Assembly (NCBI RefSeq): GCF_042646205.1
Contig: NZ_JBHRTF010000004.1
Location: 868,001 to 932,000 of the forward strand
Direction of reading: 5' to 3'
DNA from: Cellvibrio fontiphilus_A
Lineage (GTDB): Bacteria; Pseudomonadota; Gammaproteobacteria; Pseudomonadales; Cellvibrionaceae
DNA length: 64,000 bases
Shown here: piece by piece, positions 35,617 to 42,711 of the stretch
How positions within the stretch are numbered: the stretch's first letter is position 1
How the letters are laid out: every line of letters begins with the position of its first letter
The notes under the pieces: generated by a model
The model's database searches: none
Told to the model about the DNA's origin: nothing
The model's input: only the letters and a program-made list of their open reading frames with translations
Position numbers and translations under genes: made by a program

Positions 35617-35691
35617 ATGGCTAAGGCCAGTAAAACTCCGGCGACCAGTAAAACTCCTGCAAGTACCTCTACACAAGGTTCTTGCGTTTAA
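35617..35691 (+). other. Possible 24-codon small ORF containing an 18-bp tandem repeat
   Basis: An ATG at 35617 opens a 24-codon frame ending with TAA at 35691. It encodes MAKASKTPATSKTPAS and then a Ser/Thr-rich end. It contains two tandem 18-bp units (35627-35644 and 35645-35662) that begin with the same 13 bases, CCAGTAAAACTCC. No clear Shine-Dalgarno site precedes it. It could be a small protein, a truncated remnant of a Lys/Ala-rich tail, or chance. Confidence 0.25.
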
Positions 35692-35737
35692 AATCAACTT
35701 GCCACACTGAATATTAATTAACCCTGAGTTGTGATTT

Positions 35738-36850
35738 ATGCAGTTATTTTTGTTTGATTATGCCGGCCATGAATTTAGTGTGGCCGCTAACCCGGCCACC
35801 GGCGAAGAGCAGGTGTGGGTAAATGGCCAACAGCTATCCAGCCTCCGCCACTTTGGAGCGAGTAGCCGGCATGAGTTTATATTGCCCGATCTGGGGGCGA
35901 TAAAACTGGATTGCGCCCTTGATCTGCAGGCGGGGAATCTTGACTATCAATTGTGGGTTAACGATCAGCAAGTGCTTGCCGGTCGCGCTGCTTTAGCCAG
36001 GGCTGTGCACCCGGGCATTGCGGAATACACGGCGCAGCAAGCTGCCGCGCTCAACCCTGGCAATAGCTCTGGAGTGGCACCTGTGAGTAAAAATAATTCC
36101 TGGTTATCCATCGGCCTGATTGCGTTTAAATTTTTAAAAGCGGCACAGGTCATTAAAGTGGCGTTGATGGCCGCATCGGTTGCGGTGTACAGCGTAATTT
36201 TTACCTTTGAATTTGCTCTGGCACTGATTGGTGTTTTGGTTTTCCACGAATATGGTCATCTGCGCGCGATGAAAAAATGTGGTTTACCTACCAAGGGAAT
36301 GTATTTGATTCCGTTTGTTGGCGGTTTGGCGGTGGGCGATATGCCCAAAAGCCGTTGGCAGGATGTTTATATTTCCATGATGGGGCCAGTATACGGGTTG
36401 ATACTGACGGTCGCTTTTTACATCGTCTATCTGGTTACCAATAGCCATTTTGCCGGTTTGGTTGCGTCCACCAGTGCACTGCTGAATTTATTTAATCTCA
36501 TTCCGGTGCATCCGTTGGATGGCGGCCGCGTGGTGAAATCCCTGGTGTTTTCCGGCCGTAATTATTTGGCCTTAGTAGCATTGCTGGTGATTTCGGCGCT
36601 GTGTTTTGTGGTCGCCTGGAAGCTGGGTTTGTTTTTTATCACCTTTTTTATTGTCTTGGGTGTGATCGATATTATCGCCGGTTGGCGTGTCGGTTTGGCG
36701 GAGGATCTGCCGCCGCTGACGCCTTACGGAATATGGTTCTCAGTGCTCTGGTATTTGGCGGTGGTGGCCTTGTTTATCGGCATGATTTTGTTGATCGCCG
36801 CAGATCAATTACCCGGCTCGGAAATTGCGGTGAAGGTGCTGGCATCCTGA
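35738..36850 (+). CDS. Site-2 protease family (M50) membrane metalloprotease
   Basis: An intramembrane zinc protease, 370 residues. The zinc ligands are His170 and His174 in FHEYGH, with catalytic Glu171, and Asp261 in LIPVHPLDGGR. About six membrane helices span residues 115-365. The first 100 residues are a soluble beta-rich domain of unknown type (DYAGHEFSV, WVNGQQLSS, WVNDQQVLA), with no PDZ domain, so this is not RseP. Because it has no signal peptide before the first helix, the N-terminal domain is probably cytoplasmic and may act as a regulatory cap. The substrate is unknown. It stands alone with a bidirectional terminator after it. Confidence 0.87.
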   Translation: MQLFLFDYAGHEFSVAANPATGEEQVWVNGQQLSSLRHFGASSRHEFILPDLGAIKLDCALDLQAGNLDYQLWVNDQQVLAGRAALARAVHPGIAEYTAQQAAALNPGNSSGVAPVSKNNSWLSIGLIAFKFLKAAQVIKVALMAASVAVYSVIFTFEFALALIGVLVFHEYGHLRAMKKCGLPTKGMYLIPFVGGLAVGDMPKSRWQDVYISMMGPVYGLILTVAFYIVYLVTNSHFAGLVASTSALLNLFNLIPVHPLDGGRVVKSLVFSGRNYLALVALLVISALCFVVAWKLGLFFITFFIVLGVIDIIAGWRVGLAEDLPPLTPYGIWFSVLWYLAVVALFIGMILLIAADQLPGSEIAVKVLAS

Positions 36851-36885
36851 TTTTGTAAATCGTTGGCTAGCGATTTACGGCAGGC

Positions 36886-36913
36886 AAAAAAAATCCCCGC
36901 GAGGGGATTTTTT
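36886..36913. terminator. Bidirectional terminator between convergent genes
   Basis: The stem AAATCCCC / GGGGATTT with loop GCGA lies at about 36891-36910, and A- and T-runs on either side extend the pairing. It serves the M50 gene (rightward) and the lipoprotein gene (leftward). Confidence 0.88.
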
Positions 36914-36924
36914 GTTGATGCAAT

Positions 36925-37479
36925 TTATAAAAACGGATCGTCTTCGTCGCGTGGGAAATAGCGATCAGCGGTAATAACATCGGGTTGGATTTTGTGGGCG
37001 AGCAGGTCGTCCACATCCTGATTCACGCGATCAATGAGCGGCAAGGCTTGATCGCGATCCAGTGATTCCAGCAGCGCGTTGCCCCAGATCGACACATGGC
37101 GCAAATAAATAGTGCGAGTGTCAGATTTTTTCGCCCATTCGCCCGATACCAAACGACCGATGCGATCAATTTTGTGGCGCACTTCCTGCACTTGCTCCGG
37201 GTCGTCAATTTGTGCCACCAGCTCATCGGTCATTTTAATCCAGCCGCGGCGATACAATTCCCAACCGTTGTAAAAACGCAAAATCCAGGTGAGGTATTCA
37301 TCCTGATTTTGGATTTCTTTATTGACCTTGTCTGCCTCATAGACTTTCACGAAGTAGGCGCGTGAAGGCATGTCTTCGGGCCATGAATCCTGCGCTGAGC
37401 GATGGGTACTACAAGCGAATAATGTTAATGCCATGCCCGCTAACAACAGGGCGCGAAACAAATGGGCGATTTTCTGCAT
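36925..37479 (-). CDS. Hypothetical lipoprotein
   Basis: A 184-residue protein not recognised from any named family. A lipoprotein signal ends in TLFACS, so Cys23 is the likely lipidated residue. The mature part is helical and highly charged, with tryptophan-rich segments such as YLTWILRFYNGWELYRRGW and a late acidic end FPRDEDDPFL. An Asp after Cys is absent, so outer-membrane sorting is likely. It shares a terminator with the M50 gene. The DUF3300 lipoprotein gene lies 140 bp upstream on the same strand. Confidence 0.7.
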   Translation of the reverse strand: MQKIAHLFRALLLAGMALTLFACSTHRSAQDSWPEDMPSRAYFVKVYEADKVNKEIQNQDEYLTWILRFYNGWELYRRGWIKMTDELVAQIDDPEQVQEVRHKIDRIGRLVSGEWAKKSDTRTIYLRHVSIWGNALLESLDRDQALPLIDRVNQDVDDLLAHKIQPDVITADRYFPRDEDDPFL

Positions 37480-37619
37480 GGGAGGGGAATGCTCGTTTGT
37501 ACTTGGGTGAAACCAGTGTGATCCAGCAATGTTGCAATAGTATAAAAGTTGACGAATGGATTGCCCAGCGCCTGGTGGCGCCGGGTTGGTAATAGACTGC
37601 TAATTAACGCCGATGTTTG

Positions 37620-39128
37620 TTAGCGTTGGCGTTCGCCACGCATTGCGGCGCGATCATCCCCACCGCGACTTACCCCCGGATTGTCGCGCCGCTCGGCGGG
37701 TTGAAAGCGCGATGGATTGCGCTCCACCGATTCTGGCCGTTGGCTCGGAATGCGCTCCATGGTCTGCCGGCGTTCGATACGCTCAAGGCGTTGCGGCACA
37801 GGCTGGGGCGCAGCCTGGGGCTGGGCTTGCTGCTGCGCCGGCCGCTCGGTGCGGTAAAGGCGTTGACGCGCGTCATTGGTTTCCTGGCTCGGCCTTATGC
37901 GGTTTTCAGGTTGCTGGCGCTCTGGTCGTACAGGCTGTTGCTGTTCTTGCCGTTGAAAGCGCTCCTGATATTGTCGCTCCGGGCGATTGTTCATTCGCTC
38001 ACGCAATTGTTCGGCGCGCGGTTGGTCATTGCGAGGCGCGCGCTGTTCATCGCGGTTGTAAATTCTGGCGCGCGCATCATTACCACCCATAGGGCCGGCT
38101 TGGGTGCGTTCCAATCGCTGCTGGAATCGCTCATCGCGACCCTGGCGTTCGTCGCGGGCACGGTTGGGGGCTATGAAATGGCTGTCATTATTGCCACGCA
38201 GGTTGCTGCGGTATTCACGCGAGTCGCGATAGCTCTCTCTTGGGCTATTAAAACGTTCGCGGGTGGGGTTGTCGTAATAGGCTACACCACGTCTGTGCAC
38301 TGGATTGTGGTGCCAGTGACGCGCATTGTTATGACGAACTATGCTGCGGCTATCGTAAAAGCGATGGTGGTGATGGTGATCTACCACTACCACACGGCGC
38401 TGATGCCAGTGGCAGGCGCTGAAATAAAAGCGTGGGCCAAGGTGTACTCTTGGCCCCCAATAAAATCCCGAGACAAATACGTAGCTGCTGGGATAGTGCC
38501 AGTAAACGGGGGGATAATCGGCCCACCACCAACTGCCGTATACCACCCGGGTATCGTAGGCGGGCACATACACCACGCGCTCAACCGATGGCTCAATCAC
38601 AATGGTGCGCTCTTCGCGTATCACCCTCACGTGTTCAACTTTATCCAGGCTGCCTGAGTCGTAGGCGCGGTTGCGCAGTTTTTGGATGCTGTCCATCACA
38701 CGCACTTCATCGGCAAGGAAGGCATCACCCAATTGCTGGGTCCAGTCCAGATCTTCACTCATGCGTGTCAATAAATCGGGAAAGGCAACCAGCGCTTTGA
38801 CGCTGGGGTCCCAATCTTTGTTGTCCACCGCGTTGACGGCGTCTTCGCCGCTGTAGCGGCGGTTATTGCGCGCCCAGCGCTCAGCCTCAACCACTTCCAA
38901 GGGGTAGGTGGAGGCAATCAGCACATGGGATAAAACTGTGTCCGGGTAAAGGGCGATGGGTGCGAGCAGCGAGTCCAGTTGGGCGTCACTGAAACTGGCT
39001 TGGGTTGCCGCCCCGCGGTAGGGCGGCGGTTCAACCGCCTGGGATGTAGTGCAGCCTGCAATAAATGGCACTAGCAGGCTCAAGGTCAGAATCAGTTTGC
39101 CGGGGCGATGCAGTAACTTGCTGGTCAT
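37620..39128 (-). CDS. DUF3300 lipoprotein with a long low-complexity tail
   Basis: An exported protein of 502 residues. The signal ends in LVPFIAGC, a good lipobox. The conserved DUF3300 domain (about residues 35-240) includes LDSLLAPIALYPDTVLSHVL, ASTYPLEVVEAERW, DWDPSVKALVAFPDLL and VERVVYVPAYDTRVVYG. It is followed by a Tyr/Trp/His-rich stretch with five consecutive His (DHHHHHRFYD) and about 230 residues rich in Arg, Gln, Pro and Asn, predicted disordered. The family is common in proteobacterial envelopes without a known function. The ATG at 39128 is preferred over an upstream GTG/ATG at 39149. Confidence 0.85.
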   Translation of the reverse strand: MTSKLLHRPGKLILTLSLLVPFIAGCTTSQAVEPPPYRGAATQASFSDAQLDSLLAPIALYPDTVLSHVLIASTYPLEVVEAERWARNNRRYSGEDAVNAVDNKDWDPSVKALVAFPDLLTRMSEDLDWTQQLGDAFLADEVRVMDSIQKLRNRAYDSGSLDKVEHVRVIREERTIVIEPSVERVVYVPAYDTRVVYGSWWWADYPPVYWHYPSSYVFVSGFYWGPRVHLGPRFYFSACHWHQRRVVVVDHHHHHRFYDSRSIVRHNNARHWHHNPVHRRGVAYYDNPTRERFNSPRESYRDSREYRSNLRGNNDSHFIAPNRARDERQGRDERFQQRLERTQAGPMGGNDARARIYNRDEQRAPRNDQPRAEQLRERMNNRPERQYQERFQRQEQQQPVRPERQQPENRIRPSQETNDARQRLYRTERPAQQQAQPQAAPQPVPQRLERIERRQTMERIPSQRPESVERNPSRFQPAERRDNPGVSRGGDDRAAMRGERQR

Positions 39129-39244
39129 GATGGCTCTCGCGGTAATCACGCATAATCACAATTAACACCGGTTAGAGGGCAATTGGGCACCCTTGGTTCA
39201 GTTATAGGCGCATTGAGCTTAATACCGGCTGAATTCGCACTGAC

Positions 39245-39290
39245 TCTTGTATTGTTATCGCAGTGGTTCTTGTATTGCTGTCGCAGTGGT
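39245..39290 (+). repeat. Tandem 23-bp direct repeat between DUF3300 and minC
   Basis: Two adjacent copies (39245-39267 and 39268-39290) differ at 2 of 23 positions. Each has the form TCTTGTATTG-N3-TCGCAGTGGT. They lie just upstream of the minC promoter and between divergent genes, so they could be duplicated regulator sites. Confidence 0.7.
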
Positions 39291-39318
39291 GATTGCGCTG
39301 TTACCGCTGGTCTGTTGC

Positions 39319-39346
39319 TTGACTAATCACCCTGCGCCCCGATAAT
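39319..39346 (+). promoter_or_regulatory. Probable sigma-70 promoter of minCDE
   Basis: TTGACT (39319-39324) and GATAAT (39341-39346) are separated by 16 bp, about 80 bp before the minC start. Both hexamers are close to consensus. Confidence 0.65.
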
Positions 39347-39427
39347 GGCGCACCGCTGTACATACTGCTGTAGCGCCCTACATCCAACTAATACGCTAAT
39401 ACCAAAAGCCGAACGCGAGAGCCGCGC

Positions 39428-40195
39428 ATGATCGATGTGAATTTCCAGTTAAAAGGCAGTGCCATTACCGTAGTGGTACTGGCGATTATTCGCTACGAGC
39501 CCAAAAGCCTGGTGGAAGAGCTAAAAGAGAAGATTGCCCAAGCGCCGCAATTCTTTGTTAACTCCCCGGTATTGATTAACCTGGACAAGCTGGAAAACCC
39601 GGAAAGCCTGAAGAAAGTCGCCGATTTACTGACAATTTGCCGCGAACTGGATTTACAACCACTAGGTTTTAGCGGCGTACCTGAGGTATTGTTAGCGCCA
39701 GTTAACAAAACCGGTTTGGCCATATTGCCAACCCCCAGTGAACGCGCCTTGAAACTGCCCAAGCAGGAGGCGCCAGCCGCTGAGACGGTTGTTGAGCGAG
39801 TTGTAGAAACTGTAGTTGAAACGGTTGTTGAAACCGTGATCGAAGAGCGGTTGGTACAGCGGCAAAGCAAAGTGATCACCCGCCCGGTGCGCTCAGGTCA
39901 ACAAATTTACGCCGAGGGCGCCGATCTGATTGTATTGGCGCAAGTCAGTGAAGGTGCAGAGGTATTGGCCGATGGTCATATCCACATTTACGGCACTCTG
40001 CGCGGCCGTGCCTTGGCCGGTGTTAAAGGCGATGAAAGCGCGCGTATTTTTTGTCAGCAAATGGAAGCTGAATTAGTTTCGGTTGCTGGCAATTTTGTAC
40101 TGCAGGATTCGCTCCCCAAAGAATTATTTAAAAAGCCGGTGCAGGTTTCCCTGCAAGGCGAAAAAGTTGTAGTAGATGCACTGGTGAGTAGCTAA
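39428..40195 (+). CDS. minC: Septum site-determining protein MinC
   Basis: Inhibitor of FtsZ assembly that keeps the division ring away from the poles. The N-terminal FtsZ-binding domain covers about residues 1-105. The C-terminal beta-helix domain (about 150-255) has the conserved RSGQQIYAEGADLIVLAQVSEGAEVLADGHIHIYGTLRGRA region that binds MinD and FtsZ tails, given here in outline. It is about 25 residues longer than E. coli MinC because of an unusual linker (residues 119-138) made of five four-residue units, ETVV, ERVV, ETVV, ETVV and ETVI. First gene of minCDE. Confidence 0.95.
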   Translation: MIDVNFQLKGSAITVVVLAIIRYEPKSLVEELKEKIAQAPQFFVNSPVLINLDKLENPESLKKVADLLTICRELDLQPLGFSGVPEVLLAPVNKTGLAILPTPSERALKLPKQEAPAAETVVERVVETVVETVVETVIEERLVQRQSKVITRPVRSGQQIYAEGADLIVLAQVSEGAEVLADGHIHIYGTLRGRALAGVKGDESARIFCQQMEAELVSVAGNFVLQDSLPKELFKKPVQVSLQGEKVVVDALVSS

Positions 40196-40276
40196 AACCT
40201 AAGATGGTTTTGCTGGCAACAGACGCATGAATAAAACAGATATTTCTAACCAGTTTTGATATGTAAGGAGCCTCCC

Positions 40277-41086
40277 TTGGCCAAGATTATTGTTGTTACA
40301 TCCGGTAAAGGCGGGGTGGGCAAAACCACCTCCAGCGCAGCAATCAGCACCGGCCTTGCGATGCGCGGTCACAAGACGGTGGTTATCGATTTTGATGTGG
40401 GCCTGCGCAACCTGGATTTGATCATGGGCTGTGAACGCCGCGTGGTTTACGATTTTGTAAACGTGGTGAAAGGTGAGTCCACACTCAATCAAGCGTTGAT
40501 CAAAGATAAACGTACCGAAGGTTTGTATGTTTTACCGGCCTCGCAAACCCGCGATAAAGATGCACTGACTCGCGAAGGTGTTGAAGCCGTTATCAATGAA
40601 CTTTCCAAAGATTTTGAATACATTGTCTGTGATTCACCCGCGGGTATTGAGCAGGGTGCGCTCATGGCGTTGTATTTTGCTGATATAGCTATTGTGGTTA
40701 CTAACCCTGAAGTTTCTTCTGTGCGCGACTCGGATCGTATTTTGGGTATTTTGCAAAGCAAATCCCGCCGCGCCGAACAAAATCTTGAACCCATCAAAGA
40801 GCATTTATTGTTAACTCGCTATAACCCGGTGCGTGTTGAGGCGGGTGAAATGCTGAGCGTAAACGATGTGGAAGAAATTCTGGCCATTCCGCTGTTGGGT
40901 GTAATCCCCGAGTCGGAAGCGGTGTTAAAAGCGTCCAACCAAGGCACACCTGTTATTCTGGATGAGGCCACCCAAGCGGGTCAGGCCTACAACGATGCGG
41001 TGGATCGACTGTTGGGTAAAGATATTCCTCATCGCTTCCTTGAAGCGGAAAAGAAAAGTTTCCTTAAGCGTTTGCTGGGGGTATAA
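40277..41086 (+). CDS. minD: Septum site-determining ATPase MinD
   Basis: Membrane-bound ParA-type ATPase that recruits MinC and oscillates with MinE. The deviant Walker A motif SGKGGVGKTTSSA is at residues 9-21, and Walker A' reads VVIDFDVGLRNLDLIMG. The C-terminal amphipathic membrane helix KKSFLKRLLGV is intact. The start is TTG at 40277, which gives MAKIIVV as in E. coli and has AAGGAG 6 bases upstream; the frame is open slightly further. 269 residues, standard length. Confidence 0.96.
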   Translation: MAKIIVVTSGKGGVGKTTSSAAISTGLAMRGHKTVVIDFDVGLRNLDLIMGCERRVVYDFVNVVKGESTLNQALIKDKRTEGLYVLPASQTRDKDALTREGVEAVINELSKDFEYIVCDSPAGIEQGALMALYFADIAIVVTNPEVSSVRDSDRILGILQSKSRRAEQNLEPIKEHLLLTRYNPVRVEAGEMLSVNDVEEILAIPLLGVIPESEAVLKASNQGTPVILDEATQAGQAYNDAVDRLLGKDIPHRFLEAEKKSFLKRLLGV

Positions 41087-41089
41087 GCC

Positions 41090-41347
41090 GTGAGCATTTT
41101 TGATTACCTGCGCAAGAAGCGCGCGCCGTCATCGGCATCTGTGGCAAAGGAACGTTTGCAAATTATCGTGGCGCACGAGCGTACCAAGCGCAACCTGCAC
41201 CAACCGGATTTCCTACCGCAAATGCAACAGGAAATTATTGCGGTGATTCGTAAATATATTCACATCGAATCCGATCAGGTGACCGTTAACCTCGATAATT
41301 CCGACAACTGTTCGGTGTTGGAATTAAACATCACTTTGCCGGATTAA
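41090..41347 (+). CDS. minE: Cell division topological specificity factor MinE
   Basis: Drives MinCD oscillation. The N-terminal membrane-binding segment SIFDYLRKKR and the MinD-contacting stretch KERLQIIVAHER (about residues 20-31) are present, followed by the dimerising topological domain. The start is GTG, 3 bp after the minD stop. The 85-residue length matches the family. A strong terminator follows. Confidence 0.95.
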   Translation: MSIFDYLRKKRAPSSASVAKERLQIIVAHERTKRNLHQPDFLPQMQQEIIAVIRKYIHIESDQVTVNLDNSDNCSVLELNITLPD

Positions 41348-41379
41348 ACAGGGTGCAGCTAAACACTGCGGCCACAACA

Positions 41380-41413
41380 AAGGGATGCGCTGAAGAGGCG
41401 CATCCCTTTTTTA
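41380..41413 (+). terminator. Terminator of minCDE
   Basis: An 11-bp stem AAGGGATGCGC / GCGCATCCCTT (41380-41390 with about 41398-41408) is followed by T-runs. It lies only 16 bp before the exonuclease start codon. Confidence 0.9.
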
Positions 41414-41429
41414 TTTTTCGGTCTGGACT

Positions 41430-42083
41430 ATGACTATATCCGCTGCCCAACACCGCTCCGCTGCCAGCCTGGTGGTATTTGATTTTGAAACCACGGGTTT
41501 ATCACCCGACATGGGTGACCGCGCGATTGAAATTGGCGCGGTGTTAATTGAAAACGGAAAAATTACTGCGCGTTTCCAGCAGTTGATGAACCCCGGCATA
41601 CGCATTCCGGTGTTTATTGAAAATCTCACCGGTATTAGCAATACCATGGTGAAAGAAGCCAATAGCAATGCGCAGGTGATGGGCGAGTTTTACGATTTTA
41701 TCGCCGGCCAGAATTTGGTGGCCCACAACGCCAGTTTTGATGAGCGTTTTTTGCGTGCCGAGTTTAAGCGCATAAAAAAATATTGCCCAGCGGGCATTGC
41801 CTGCAGCTTATTGGCGGCACGCCGAATTTTACAACAGGCGCCCAACCACCAATTAGCGACTCTGGCCGCGTACAAACAGTTGCCGAGCGAAGGTATTTAC
41901 CACCGCGCCCTGGCCGATGCCGAAGTCACGGCACATTTATGGCTGAGCTTATTGGCGGAGCTGGAAACACAGCATGCGCTCTATGATTTGTCTTTTGGTT
42001 TTATGCAGCAGTTAACCAAAACCCCCAAACATCAACTACCCAAACTCTATGCCAAACACCAAGCGGGTATCGCTTATGTATAA
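41430..42083 (+). CDS. DnaQ-like 3'-5' exonuclease (DEDDh)
   Basis: A 217-residue nuclease of the DnaQ/RNase T superfamily. The five DEDDh residues are visible: Asp and Glu in VFDFETTG (Exo I, about residue 18), Asp in NLVAHNASFDERFL (Exo II, about 100), and His with Asp in YHRALADAEVTAHL (Exo III, about 155). The fold resembles the proofreading epsilon subunit, but it lacks the polymerase-binding tail and is shorter, so it is a separate exonuclease. Its start sits just after the minE terminator. Its end overlaps the next gene by 8 bp. Confidence 0.88.
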   Translation: MTISAAQHRSAASLVVFDFETTGLSPDMGDRAIEIGAVLIENGKITARFQQLMNPGIRIPVFIENLTGISNTMVKEANSNAQVMGEFYDFIAGQNLVAHNASFDERFLRAEFKRIKKYCPAGIACSLLAARRILQQAPNHQLATLAAYKQLPSEGIYHRALADAEVTAHLWLSLLAELETQHALYDLSFGFMQQLTKTPKHQLPKLYAKHQAGIAYV

Positions 42084-42693
42084 ACGCGCAGGTCTGGGTT
42101 TACTGATGCTATTACTGGTGATGATTCAGGGGTGTGGCTATTTGATCAAACCGCGTGTCACCAATGGTTTGCTGCAATTGGAAAAAGGCAGCTACACATT
42201 GGATCAAACCCATGTTGCGGTGTTGTTCAAAATTAACCACATGGGTCTTTCTACTTTTGTGGGGCGATTTAATAAAGTAAATGCCAGTTTGGAATTTGAC
42301 CCGGACAATATAGCCGCCGCCAAGTTGTCGGCTGTGATTGATATCGCCAGTATTGATGTCAATAATCCGGATCTTGAGCAAACCTTGATGGGCAATAATT
42401 GGTTTGCGGCAGAGCGTTATCCACAGGCTTTTTTTACTACCAAGTCAGTGACAGTAATTGATGACACTAGCGCATTATTTGTGGGTGATTTAACCCTGCG
42501 CGGTGTTACTGCGCCAGTTGAACTCAAGGTGAAATTTAATGGCGGCGGCAGCAATTTACTCACTGGCTATTACACCTTGGGGTTTTCTGCAACCAGCCAA
42601 TTTGAACGCTCAACATTTGCAATGGATTATTTAATCCCGGCAATTGGCGATCAGGTAGATATTGAAGTATTTGCTGAATTCCAGCGACGCTAA
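42076..42693 (+). CDS. YceI-family lipoprotein
   Basis: A periplasmic lipocalin-like beta-barrel of the YceI family, which holds polyisoprenoid lipids in the solved members. A lipoprotein signal ends in MIQGC. The barrel then has the typical start YTLDQTHVAVLFKINHMGLS, the VNASLEFDP strand, and the family pattern LMGNNWFAAERYPQAFF near residue 115, followed by GDLTLRGVTAPVEL. The ATG at 42076 is preferred over one at 42049 for the signal peptide. It overlaps the exonuclease gene, suggesting co-transcription. Confidence 0.88.
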   Translation: MYKRAGLGLLMLLLVMIQGCGYLIKPRVTNGLLQLEKGSYTLDQTHVAVLFKINHMGLSTFVGRFNKVNASLEFDPDNIAAAKLSAVIDIASIDVNNPDLEQTLMGNNWFAAERYPQAFFTTKSVTVIDDTSALFVGDLTLRGVTAPVELKVKFNGGGSNLLTGYYTLGFSATSQFERSTFAMDYLIPAIGDQVDIEVFAEFQRR

Positions 42694-42711
42694 ATCTTAA
42701 AAGGAAAAACT

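Noticed and set aside
37617..38657. A 346-codon open frame on the plus strand opposite the DUF3300 gene
   Set aside because: It is antisense to a clear lipoprotein gene whose repetitive Arg/Gln/Pro codons keep the other strand free of stops. The translation has no recognisable family.
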